Shown in pieces: positions 44,436 to 52,697 of a stretch of DNA of 64,000 nucleotides (positions are counted from its first letter, which is position 1; each line of letters begins with the position of its first letter). Source of the stretch: an uncultured Phocaeicola sp. (GTDB lineage Bacteria; Bacteroidota; Bacteroidia; Bacteroidales; Bacteroidaceae). The position numbers were made by a program, and so were the translations under genes. The notes under the pieces are model-generated. The model worked only from the letters and a program-made list of their open reading frames with translations, was not told where the DNA came from and searched no databases. Where the stretch lies: assembly GCA_944320855.1 (NCBI GenBank), contig CALUJF010000002.1:79741-143740 (forward strand). Reading direction: 5' to 3'.

Positions 44436-44660
44436 ATGGAACCTAAATATGTATTGATACTGGATAATAGTACTGGAACTTTGAGCATAATAGAGCTTAC
44501 AGATGAAGAACTAAGAGAATCAGAAAGTTATGAAGATTTTGAATCATTTCTTACAACTATCGAGAATAAGTATGGATTCAGATTGACTTATTCTTCATGG
44601 ATGACTACTGAAAAACTTGACATCTATAGATATAAAGACGGAAAGGAGGTTGAAGATTAA
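44436..44660 (+). CDS. small hypothetical protein
   Basis: The 74-residue product starts at ATG 44436 (MEPKYVLILDNSTGT) and contains the acidic TDEELRESESYEDFESF. The frame is open further upstream but offers only a TTG. It is followed by a hairpin. The function is unknown. Confidence 0.55.
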   Translation: MEPKYVLILDNSTGTLSIIELTDEELRESESYEDFESFLTTIENKYGFRLTYSSWMTTEKLDIYRYKDGKEVED

Positions 44661-44672
44661 AATGTAATAAGG

Positions 44673-44710
44673 GAGACTATCTGTAAAGGTAGTTTCTCTT
44701 TTTTTTCTTT
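44673..44710 (+). terminator. hairpin terminator
   Basis: GAGACTA and TAGTTTCTC form an imperfect stem followed by a run of T residues. The arms resemble the other purine-rich hairpins of the element. Confidence 0.65.
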
Positions 44711-44840
44711 CTTAAATGAATAAATAAACTACAACCAAAAATTTTCTATTCCCTATATAATGATAAAAGAGAAAAAAGAAAAAAATGGTACTATAGTTGT
44801 GTTTCTATTTTTATGAAGAAATATGGTTTATACCTGTGAG

Positions 44841-44999
44841 GAAGGGGGTAAGAGGTTGGAGGTTAAAACATAATACCTGAAAGGTGGAATAAAAAATCTC
44901 CAGAACTTTCAAAAACCTTTATAAAAGATATAATTTCCAAAATAAATTTTTCCATTATCCTGTCGGTTATGTAATAATCTCCTACCCCCTTACCCTTCG
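44841..44999. repeat. approximately 160-bp palindromic repeat, left copy
   Basis: The segment starts GAAGGGGGTAAGAGG and ends CTACCCCCTTACCC, and its two halves are imperfect reverse complements. A second copy lies in inverted orientation at 55571-55739. The two share an identical 36-base block (44867-44902 against 55671-55706 on the other strand) and strong similarity over the whole length. No credible gene lies within. Confidence 0.88.
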
Positions 45000-45312
45000 G
45001 GATTAAGAGAATAAAGAATAGAGAATGAAGAGGAGAGAATAAAGAGGACAACAATATAAAGACCTTTTCAGATATATTATAGAATATATTCCAGGTGTAT
45101 TATATCCTTTTCTACACCATTCTAATCTGTCCCGGCATACATAATACCTTTAATGGGACAACATGGATAAAAGATTGATTATTAGTTGTTTTCTCTTGTC
45201 TATAAAGTTCAACTTATAACTGGAACAAAAGTAAAAAGAGAAAATATATGGTTATTTCCGTCTAAGAAAGTCCATAAATACTTATATTTGAAAGAAATAA
45301 TACTCATTATCA
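45000..45312. other. intergenic stretch without recognised genes
   Basis: About 310 A+T-rich bases lie between the palindromic repeat and the inverted-repeat segment at 45313. A purine-rich tract (AGAGAATAAAGAATAGAGAA) begins near 45005. Nothing else is evident. Confidence 0.5.
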
Positions 45313-45462
45313 GAGCGTAATATTGAACAGAAAACACTATCTTTGCAATGTCTGACCGGAGAAATGGTTGGACTAATATCAGAAAGCGTTTTTTGCTTTT
45401 ATCCTAAGATCAAAGTCTGGAAAATTTTGAAACTTAGAAGGATAAGAGACAATATTACGCTC
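45313..45462. promoter_or_regulatory. candidate invertible promoter segment
   Basis: GAGCGTAATATTG (45313-45325) and CAATATTACGCTC (45450-45462) are perfect 13-bp inverted repeats. Between them lies TATCTTTG (45338-45345), a Bacteroidetes -7 box pointing right towards the surface-protein gene at 45665. A serine recombinase gene lies 1.1 kb upstream. The -33 element is not clear, and no inversion has been observed here. Confidence 0.5.
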
Positions 45463-45664
45463 ATTTCTGTTTGTATATGTTCCCGGTATAGTCCATGTTG
45501 TATCGGTTCATATATCGTACAGGCGTGGGAGTATTGTTTCTTTCTTATTCATTTCTAAGTAGGTATTTCCAGACACCGGATCTTGATGAATAGCAGGACA
45601 AAACCTCACGCTTTCTTTGTATAATCTAATACTGAATTGGGGGTTTATAAGGCATTATTTTTTT

Positions 45665-47746
45665 ATGAAAAGGTATTTGTTATTTATTACATTATTTTGT
45701 AATTGCTTTTTTTTATTTTCTCAAAGTAGCGTTTATGTTGAGAAGCCTGGTAAATTAGAAAAAACAATGAAAAAAAAAGATATTCCTTTAACTGTAAAGG
45801 AGTTGCAAATCGAAGGAATATTAAACGATGATGATTTCGTTTTCATATCATCTTTATCTGAACTGGAAATCCTAAAATTAATTAATGTAGAATTTGATGC
45901 AAATTCAAAGAAAAATAAAGGTAAGTTCATTAACGATAAGGTTTTACTTTTGTCTGGATTTCCATCACTAGTCAAATTGTATTTAATAAACACTTCAGGA
46001 GATTACTACAACTTCAGTAATATTTTTATAAGAAATAATTCATTAAAAAAACTACAATATCTGCAAATGCCATCAAATGTAGCTCTTAGTACAGATTATC
46101 CTAATGGTACTTATAACCTTGTAGAATTAGAATACACTAAAACCAATGGATATTTAAAGTTTTTGAAGCAACGTGAATTTTCTAAATATAAGAAATATTT
46201 TATTCATGAAGAATTTAAGACCAAAAACACATCTATTATATGGGTTCATCATTTGATTCTACCAAGCTTTGAAGAATTATATGCTCCTTCACTCAAATAT
46301 ATTGTTCCTATTACCGTGAAAAGTACAAAGGATGACAAAACCATGTTAACATATTGGCATGACACTTTTAATCAGTCAGCATTGGAGAAAGTAGACAGTT
46401 TAGCACCTGGTATATTTTCAGGGAGCAATTTAAAACAGATTACCATCCCTTCTAATATAAAAGCTATTCCAAGAAATTGTTTTAAAGACTGTAGAGGACT
46501 CAAAGAGGTTGAAATGGAAGGTGTTACAGATATTAAGCAATATGCCTTTTCTGGTACAGCATTAACAAAAGTTACTATACCATCAACAATAAAAGAAATA
46601 GAAGATCTTGCATTTGATGGATCAAAAATCAATGAAATAATATTTTCAGGACAATATCCTCCAGTATTATATTTTGATAATGAAAAGAATTATGATTATG
46701 ATTTAAGAGGGATAAGGTATAAAAGAAATACTAATATAGATTTAAGCTTTTTAAAAGGATGTGATATAATTATACCTAAAAATTCTCGCTCAAACTATTC
46801 TATAGGATATTGGAAAGAATTACCTTTAAAAGAGCCAACTGAAACATCTGAATATAAGTTTATTGTTGAGAAACCTGGAACTCTGAATTCCATCATAACT
46901 AATGAAATAAAAAGAACTGCCACATCTATTAGTTTAAAAGGTAATTTATATGATACAGATTTAGAAATTTTAAATCAATGTACACATCTACGTTATCTGG
47001 ACTTATCTAATACATTTATAAGTATTTCTCCAGAAACATTGAAAAAGAAACAAGCAGAAAGAGAGTTCTTGTCTGAACTTTTTTCTAATGTAGCAGATGC
47101 GGCAAAAGAAATATCTAATGAACAATATAATAATGGTAAAGAAGATTTATCAACACATGTTAGAACTCATGTTGATGCAACTATCCTAAAAAAAGCATCA
47201 GAAAGTCTAAACTCGAAAGAAGTTAAAAGTGATCCAAGTTGCATTATTCCTGGAGTGGTATTCTCAGAACTAAAAACTCTTAAATATATAAAGTTACCGT
47301 TGCAGTTAGCTTCTTTGAGGAATCTAGGTCTTTCAGCTATAGAAACTATTATATTACCACCTTCTCTTGAACGTATTGAGAAGTATGCTTTTGCTAATTA
47401 TGAAAATTTAAAAACGATAGAAATTCCAGCTTCTGTAAAACATATTGGTAGCGAAGCATTTAAAGGATGTAAATCTTTGGAAGTCCTTGATCTTAGTAAG
47501 ACTTCCATAGAAGAACTATATTCAAGGACATTTGACGATATGAAGTCTCTAAAGGAACTGCGTTTACCAAAAACAATAAAGAAGGCATCATGCTTTATAA
47601 GTGGAAGTATAAATGTTTATTGTGATATTAAGGAAGCACCTGAAGGTTTGAAATTTGGCCCGAAAGTCATATTACATATACCTAAAGGAACAAAAGCAGG
47701 TTGGATAAATGCATGTTCAGAATATGTAACTATTACTGAAATGTAA
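45665..47746 (+). CDS. secreted BspA-like leucine-rich repeat protein
   Basis: The 693-residue protein starts with a signal peptide (MKRYLLFITLFCNCFFLFSQ), so it is exported. ATG 45665 is chosen over an upstream frame opening at 45617 because it places the signal peptide at the N-terminus. Two blocks of BspA-type repeats are visible, for example GLKEVEMEGVTDIKQYAF and NLKTIEIPASVKHIGSEAF, with the typical AFxxCxxLxxIxIPxSV rhythm. Such proteins are surface adhesins or ligand binders. It is more A+T-rich than its neighbours and is probably cargo. A possible promoter switch lies upstream. Confidence 0.88.
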   Translation: MKRYLLFITLFCNCFFLFSQSSVYVEKPGKLEKTMKKKDIPLTVKELQIEGILNDDDFVFISSLSELEILKLINVEFDANSKKNKGKFINDKVLLLSGFPSLVKLYLINTSGDYYNFSNIFIRNNSLKKLQYLQMPSNVALSTDYPNGTYNLVELEYTKTNGYLKFLKQREFSKYKKYFIHEEFKTKNTSIIWVHHLILPSFEELYAPSLKYIVPITVKSTKDDKTMLTYWHDTFNQSALEKVDSLAPGIFSGSNLKQITIPSNIKAIPRNCFKDCRGLKEVEMEGVTDIKQYAFSGTALTKVTIPSTIKEIEDLAFDGSKINEIIFSGQYPPVLYFDNEKNYDYDLRGIRYKRNTNIDLSFLKGCDIIIPKNSRSNYSIGYWKELPLKEPTETSEYKFIVEKPGTLNSIITNEIKRTATSISLKGNLYDTDLEILNQCTHLRYLDLSNTFISISPETLKKKQAEREFLSELFSNVADAAKEISNEQYNNGKEDLSTHVRTHVDATILKKASESLNSKEVKSDPSCIIPGVVFSELKTLKYIKLPLQLASLRNLGLSAIETIILPPSLERIEKYAFANYENLKTIEIPASVKHIGSEAFKGCKSLEVLDLSKTSIEELYSRTFDDMKSLKELRLPKTIKKASCFISGSINVYCDIKEAPEGLKFGPKVILHIPKGTKAGWINACSEYVTITEM

Positions 47747-47769
47747 AATAATAACACTTTATTATACCA

Positions 47770-47801
47770 CGCACTATGATTAATTTCTTAGTGCGTTTTT
47801 T
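47770..47801 (+). terminator. terminator after the BspA-like gene
   Basis: CGCACTA (47770-47776) pairs with TAGTGCG (47789-47795) and is followed by TTTTTTAT. Confidence 0.8.
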
Positions 47802-47875
47802 ATACCCTGACAATAGCGTTTTTGCCATTATTTCAACCTGATAACCTTATAGCTGTAATATAAAACAAAAATCTT

Positions 47876-48232
47876 ATGTTTACAGATATAATAAACAGAA
47901 TATTAGAGTCAGAACGAGATTTTGGTTCTAATCGTCAGGAAGAAAATATAAAAGCTGAGCCTGATGTTATCGAAGAAAAGACAGCGGAAATACAGGAAGA
48001 AATCAAAATCCCGAAAAAGTACCAGAATGACATTGAAGCTCTCCGAGAAATGTATGGAGAGAATTTTAAAACCGGTCTCTGTATCAATCTAACCTTAAAA
48101 CAAGCTCTGGAAATCATGCCAAGAGAAAGGTTGAGAGTTGATGCTTATATCGGACTTATATCATTCTTGAAGGCTAAAATGGGAATTGAATTAAACATTA
48201 CATCACAAAAATCTAAAGGGGGAAAACAATGA
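47876..48232 (+). CDS. hypothetical protein
   Basis: This 118-residue, charged protein has an acidic middle (AEPDVIEEKTAEIQEEIK) and a more structured end with INLTLKQALEIMPRERLR. I do not recognise a family. Its stop overlaps the next start (ATGA), so the pair is coupled. Codon use resembles the replication genes rather than the BspA-like gene. Confidence 0.65.
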   Translation: MFTDIINRILESERDFGSNRQEENIKAEPDVIEEKTAEIQEEIKIPKKYQNDIEALREMYGENFKTGLCINLTLKQALEIMPRERLRVDAYIGLISFLKAKMGIELNITSQKSKGGKQ

Positions 48233-48663
48233 AACTACTTATTGTATCAAAGATTTATGATACTGAAACAAAGACTATAGCTGAAATACAAGAAGAAGTA
48301 CAGAAAGATTTGGATTCTTTTGTTGGAAAGAATAAAGTTGAATTTAAACTATATAATTTAGGATGTGTTGCTGCTATGTTCTTTAATAGATATCTAGATT
48401 ATTCAACATTAGGAGCCAACCCAAAGACAGATATTAATTGTGCTGATAGCTTTATAATTTCAGGTGATGGTTTTCAGGGATTCCAATTACCTTCACCTCT
48501 ACCTCCAATGCCGTATATAAGTCTTATGAATTATAACCTTGACCAAGATGAATTTCTTAAAGCATATAGAGAAAGTGCTGAAATATTAGGAGCAAGTAAG
48601 ATCGATGATGCATGGCTTGAGATTGGAAACAGTTATATAGTGCTTAGAGTGAAAACGAAATAA
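48229..48663 (+). CDS. hypothetical protein
   Basis: The 144-residue product shows a helical N-terminal half (AEIQEEVQKDLDSFVGK) and a proline-rich loop LPSPLPPMPYI, with no known motif. It is coupled to the preceding gene and followed by a hairpin. Confidence 0.65.
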   Translation: MKLLIVSKIYDTETKTIAEIQEEVQKDLDSFVGKNKVEFKLYNLGCVAAMFFNRYLDYSTLGANPKTDINCADSFIISGDGFQGFQLPSPLPPMPYISLMNYNLDQDEFLKAYRESAEILGASKIDDAWLEIGNSYIVLRVKTK

Positions 48664-48681
48664 TGAATTAATAGAAGTATG

Positions 48682-48717
48682 GGAGATAGTTGAAACTTAG
48701 TAACTGTCTCCTTTTTT
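48682..48717 (+). terminator. hairpin terminator
   Basis: GGAGATAGTT (48682-48691) pairs with AACTGTCTCC (48702-48711) with one mismatch and is followed by TTTTTTG. Confidence 0.75.
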
Positions 48718-48734
48718 GTAACCATAAATCTGAA

Positions 48735-48959
48735 ATGAAAATGAAAGAAAAAAGAGAATATAAGAAATCCGAACTCCTTGATATGATAAAGGATGGATTT
48801 TATGAGATAGAGAATGTATGTAGTGATATAGAGTTAGGTTGTTTTGGCGATGAGGATGTGGAATCTTTCTATGAATTCCTTATCTCAAAGCACAGGGATG
48901 AATGGATTGTAATTGATGACGAAAGTGAGAAAGGAGGAAATTATGAAGGAACTTTTTAA
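48735..48959 (+). CDS. small acidic hypothetical protein
   Basis: From ATG 48735 (MKMKEKREYKKSELLDMI) it is 74 residues, with a basic N-terminus and a strongly acidic remainder. A TTG 15 codons upstream lies in the hairpin and is unlikely. Its 3' end overlaps the start of the helicase gene by 17 bases and contains that gene's strong ribosome binding site. Confidence 0.6.
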   Translation: MKMKEKREYKKSELLDMIKDGFYEIENVCSDIELGCFGDEDVESFYEFLISKHRDEWIVIDDESEKGGNYEGTF

Positions 48960-50640
48960 TATAGAACCACATAATACTGGTCCTGGATTTTTGATGAGAC
49001 TGAAGACTGGGGAAATTGATGTGCCAGACGATAGAGGAGGTTATATAATATCATCAGGTTGCGGCAGTGGTAAAACGGAAAGTATAAAGTCTTTGATAAG
49101 GAATAAATACAATGAGGGGATTCTTTATTGCGTAGATACCAGGGAAGAACTGGATAAGATGTATAACTGGATAATAGATAACCTTGTTAATACAGACAGC
49201 GGATTGAAAAGGGAGGATGTAATGATAATTTCCAGTGATGATGAGCATTGTATTTCTTTGTCTGAGTACAAAGACAATCCGGAAATAATAATGCAGAAGA
49301 AGATACTCCTAATCACTCACGTCAGATTCTGGACTGACCTTATAAACTTCTTCCTTATCTATAAACCGATTTCAGGGGTTGATGTATTCGATGGTGATTT
49401 CAGAAAACTTATGACGAGGAAGGATCTTAGGGGGTATATTGTATTTGATGAAACACCTACATTCATAAAACCTTTCGCTGTCTTCAGTCCGGTTATGATG
49501 GGAAACTTCATAAAGATGGATAATAATGGGGAAATGGTATGTAAGTCTGAAAGTGAGATAAGGTCATTTTACAATAAGTTTATAAAAGATACTCCTTCTG
49601 ATATCTTCAACCATAAATACAGGATAGGAAGAATCAAGAAAGAAGTGGCCTTGAATATGATTCCGAGAAAAATATCTTCATGGCTTAAATCCGAAAATAA
49701 GAACTTTGAAATATCCTTTTACCCCATCGATCTATGCTTTAAAGACATAACCATAGGCACGCATATTCTTATATTTGAGGGTGTGGGCGATGTTTTATTC
49801 AAGGGGGCTGATAATTATAAACTACTTGATACGGCAGCAAAATATAATACTAAGACTACTTTCACAAAACTTGATTTATGTCTTAAAAGAAACAGGATAG
49901 ATGAGGATATGTTTTCTAAAGCCATGGATGAGCTAAAGAAGATAATAACTGTCCCTACTCTTATAGTTTCATGGAAAGACGTAAACAGGGAAAAAACGGA
50001 GCCTGGATGTTCATTGTTTAGAAGAAAAATCATGGATGCTTTGACCATAAGAAACATTGCCCCTAGTCTTTTTCATGTAACCTATTATGGAGCGAATGAT
50101 AATAAAAGTACAAACTCGTTCAGGGATTTCAAGCAGGTGATATTATTGGGGGATTGGTCGCTTCCTAATACAGAATCTTCAAAAATAAGAAGGGCTTTTG
50201 GAACCGGAACAGAGATTGAGGACTTGAAGGACTGGTATTTCGTTCAGCTCATTTCAAGAATAGGAATAAGAAAACATATAGAGGGAGATACATATAGCGT
50301 CTTTTATACAAGTGATTTCGGGGATGAATTTATTGAGCGGCTAAGTTCATATATCAATGACAATGTGATTACTAATAAAACTGTATCTCCAATAAATGAC
50401 TGGGAAAAGGTTATAGATTCCATGAAGTTCCGGAAAAATATAAAGGAGGAAATAAAGAAACTGGTTATGAATGACAAGGAATTACAAGAAGCGATAGTAT
50501 GTAGAAAGGATTATAATATTAATGTTACCTTTGATTATCTTGAAGGAATTGGCATAAAGAGAAATTCAAGGGAAAGAAGAAATTATAAGACTCTTGCTGA
50601 TAATCTTATGCTATTGAATGTCTTTTTAGAAATCTCATGA
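48943..50640 (+). CDS. P-loop helicase-like ATPase, split type
   Basis: The 565-residue protein has Walker A SGCGSGKTE (Lys44), a DETP Walker B (IVFDETP, Asp169-Glu170) and a motif III-like FEGVGD. It also has a motif VI-like QLISRIGIRKH, so it looks like a superfamily 2 helicase or DNA-dependent ATPase. The start ATG 48943 is fixed by AAAGGAGGAAATT just before it, one of the best Shine-Dalgarno sequences in the window. The primase-like gene follows 434 bases downstream. It matches in type, though not closely in sequence, the N-terminal part of the fused protein encoded at 52698-55544. Confidence 0.75.
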   Translation: MKELFNIEPHNTGPGFLMRLKTGEIDVPDDRGGYIISSGCGSGKTESIKSLIRNKYNEGILYCVDTREELDKMYNWIIDNLVNTDSGLKREDVMIISSDDEHCISLSEYKDNPEIIMQKKILLITHVRFWTDLINFFLIYKPISGVDVFDGDFRKLMTRKDLRGYIVFDETPTFIKPFAVFSPVMMGNFIKMDNNGEMVCKSESEIRSFYNKFIKDTPSDIFNHKYRIGRIKKEVALNMIPRKISSWLKSENKNFEISFYPIDLCFKDITIGTHILIFEGVGDVLFKGADNYKLLDTAAKYNTKTTFTKLDLCLKRNRIDEDMFSKAMDELKKIITVPTLIVSWKDVNREKTEPGCSLFRRKIMDALTIRNIAPSLFHVTYYGANDNKSTNSFRDFKQVILLGDWSLPNTESSKIRRAFGTGTEIEDLKDWYFVQLISRIGIRKHIEGDTYSVFYTSDFGDEFIERLSSYINDNVITNKTVSPINDWEKVIDSMKFRKNIKEEIKKLVMNDKELQEAIVCRKDYNINVTFDYLEGIGIKRNSRERRNYKTLADNLMLLNVFLEIS

Positions 50641-51074
50641 AACTTGAGCGGATGCCATAAAAGAAGATTATAATCCGTATTTTTTTACATTTTATATTTT
50701 ATTATATAGGATTGAAAAAGTCCGGGTAGTATGTTTATAATTAATTATAGATTAATTGGTTTAATAAAAGCAAGATTCGCTTCGCTCACTTCCTTTTCCC
50801 TTTCTTCTCCTCATTACACTCTCTCTTTCCCTAAAGTCAAGAGATCGCTTCATTCAGGCAGAAAGGTTATTATAGTTTTTTTTCAGAATACTTTTTCTTA
50901 ATAAGATTATAAAGATAGACCTGCTTCGCGGTCCCAAGAGTGTAGAAAGAGGAGAGAGATTGAGAAAGGAAAAAAGAAAGAATTTATTTTATTACCCCTC
51001 TTCCTTCTACACTCCCTAGAGGACGAAGTTCCTCTATTCAATAAACTTTTTAATTAACTAAAAACAAAAATAAA
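50641..51074. other. 434-base gap with complementary purine/pyrimidine tracts
   Basis: No gene is seen. Pyrimidine-rich CATTACACTCTCTCTTTCCC (from about 50813) and CTCTTCCTTCTACACTCC (near 50998) are complementary to the purine-rich GAGTGTAGAAAGAGGAGAGA (from about 50939) between them. The leader of the primase gene could therefore adopt two alternative hairpins. Repeated GCTTCGC-like words also occur. Confidence 0.5.
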
Positions 51075-52139
51075 ATGAGAAATATAAAGAAAACAGTAAG
51101 CATCTATTATAATGCAAAAGATGCAACCTCTAAAGAAACAATGACTATAGATGAGATTATTGAACTTATAAAGCATGATTCATCCCCCATTATAACATTG
51201 ACAGAATGGGCAAGAGAGGCTGAAGATAAGAAACAATATACAACCATAAAGAGACAATTGCCGATGTTTACAAGTTCAGGAATATTCAGTTATAGAAATG
51301 ATAATCCTGATAACCTGGTAGAATATTCCAATCTGTTTGTTGTAGATTTTGACCACTTCCATGATTATCAGAAAGTACTTGATTTCAGAAAAAAATTAAT
51401 AGAATATGCAGACAGACTACATATATATGCTCTATGGATTTCGCCAAGTAATGATGGAATAAAAGCTGTTATGATGCACGATAACGAAGATCCGAAATAT
51501 CATTATAACTTATTCTGTCAGATTAAAAACAAGATATACCCAAGAACAGGGGAATTTGATATGAACTGTTCAGATATAACAAGAACTTGCTTTATTTGCC
51601 ATGACCCTGATGTATGGGTTAATCCAAGGAAAAATGAGCTGGAACCTTATCATTTTGAATATGATCCTTCCTACCCTATGTCTAAAGAGAAGGACAATTC
51701 CGGTTCTAAAGATAAAGCTGATTCCGGTTCTGGTAATTCTGGAAGGTCGTCAAACTCTTCTGAATTCATACATACGGAAGACGAGAGAAACCTGAATGCA
51801 GAGTGGCAGAAGCAATGGAAAGACAAACAACTTATAAACTATGCCGACAAAGGATGGAGAAAACAATACCCGGATTCATATAAAGATGGGAACAGACATC
51901 TTTCAATATTATCAAGGGCTAAGTGGTTATGTCTTTATGGTGTTCTGTTCGAGAATGCAAAGAACTACTTATTAAACACATTCGGTAGGCATGGAATTTC
52001 TGAGTTTGAAATAGAAGGAATGTTGAGAAATAACTATCATTCTAACCGGGAAAAATTCGGAAATAAAAGGATGGAGATATATGGCAAGAGGCAAGAAGGG
52101 GTAGCATATAGGGGAAAGTTTCTAAGGGGTGAAGTATAA
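51075..52139 (+). CDS. VirE_N/BT4734-type primase-like protein
   Basis: The 354-residue product has the VirE N-terminal (BT4734-like) domain seen in Bacteroidetes element primases: LFVVDFDHF (about residue 88), SPSNDGIKAVMMHDN, and CHDPDVWVNP with EPYHFEYD. A Ser/Gly/Asn-rich linker (about 205-232) leads to a helical PriCT-like end beginning GNRHLSILSRAKWL. The same domain pair forms the C-terminal part of the fused protein at 52698-55544. It probably primes replication of the element together with the helicase-like protein upstream. Confidence 0.8.
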   Translation: MRNIKKTVSIYYNAKDATSKETMTIDEIIELIKHDSSPIITLTEWAREAEDKKQYTTIKRQLPMFTSSGIFSYRNDNPDNLVEYSNLFVVDFDHFHDYQKVLDFRKKLIEYADRLHIYALWISPSNDGIKAVMMHDNEDPKYHYNLFCQIKNKIYPRTGEFDMNCSDITRTCFICHDPDVWVNPRKNELEPYHFEYDPSYPMSKEKDNSGSKDKADSGSGNSGRSSNSSEFIHTEDERNLNAEWQKQWKDKQLINYADKGWRKQYPDSYKDGNRHLSILSRAKWLCLYGVLFENAKNYLLNTFGRHGISEFEIEGMLRNNYHSNREKFGNKRMEIYGKRQEGVAYRGKFLRGEV

Positions 52140-52467
52140 TGATAGCAGGAATATTAAGCAGGAGACCGATAAAAAGATTTCCTGCTTTTATTGGCCATTT
52201 TGTTTCCATCCCAAAAGATTGTTCAATGGTATCATTATAAGAACCATTATGTAAAAACAATGGTGCGTCAACATTGATGGTTGATATGAACTAGCCTTTG
52301 GTAAATAGGCTCATCGAAACGGAGAACAACCCATTAATTCTGGCCGTTCCCCGACCGATGAGTTTTATAGAGAGGAAATAATGCGTGACACAGTTTATTT
52401 TACACTACCGTATGATATAAAAGAGGAGTCACCAGTGATAAGTTTCATTGATGGCTCCTTTGCTTTA
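52140..52467. other. gap between the two convergent replication modules
   Basis: A hairpin GCAGGAGACC...TTTCCTGC near 52153-52184 may end the plus-strand transcript. CTCATCG (from 52310) and CGATGAG (to 52361) flank an inner AACGG/CCGTT pair, suggesting a folded RNA. GGAGTCACCAGTGAT and ATTGATGGCTCC (52422-52463) form a bidirectional terminator. Only short unconvincing frames are present. Confidence 0.55.
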
Positions 52468-52653
52468 TCAGTTATTGAATGAAGGAAGCCAGAGTTTGAT
52501 TTTCCCCTTCTTTTTCTGTCCCATTTTCTTATAATCTTCCAGTGCCTCATTCATAACTGGAGAATCTGTGAACTTCCCATTACCTGCATTATGTCTAACC
52601 TTAGTTGTCCCACTATCCCATGTCCCAGCAAGAATATCAACTATCCGGGACAA
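52468..52653 (-). CDS. possible small protein downstream of the fused helicase-primase
   Basis: A 61-codon frame (MSRIVDILAGTWDSGTTKVRH...) on the minus strand ends in a basic stretch (KKMGQKKKGKIKLW). It lies 44 bases downstream of the fused gene and ends near the convergent terminator. No family is recognised. Repeated GGGAC words in its start region make it uncertain. Confidence 0.4.
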   Translation of the reverse strand: MSRIVDILAGTWDSGTTKVRHNAGNGKFTDSPVMNEALEDYKKMGQKKKGKIKLWLPSFNN

Positions 52654-52697
52654 CAGAAATAGAAAGAGCCACCGGTAATCGATGACTCCTTTTTCTC

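Noticed and set aside
44863-45054. A 63-codon minus-strand frame.
   Set aside because: It lies in the palindromic repeat, the equivalent frame is not kept in the other copy, and it has no start signals.
45343-45558. A 71-codon plus-strand frame in the possible promoter segment.
   Set aside because: Low-complexity Cys/Ile/Phe-rich product without a ribosome binding site; it crosses the inverted repeat and looks like chance.
52139-52240. A 33-codon frame overlapping the stop of the primase-like gene.
   Set aside because: It runs through a hairpin that looks like a terminator and has no family resemblance.
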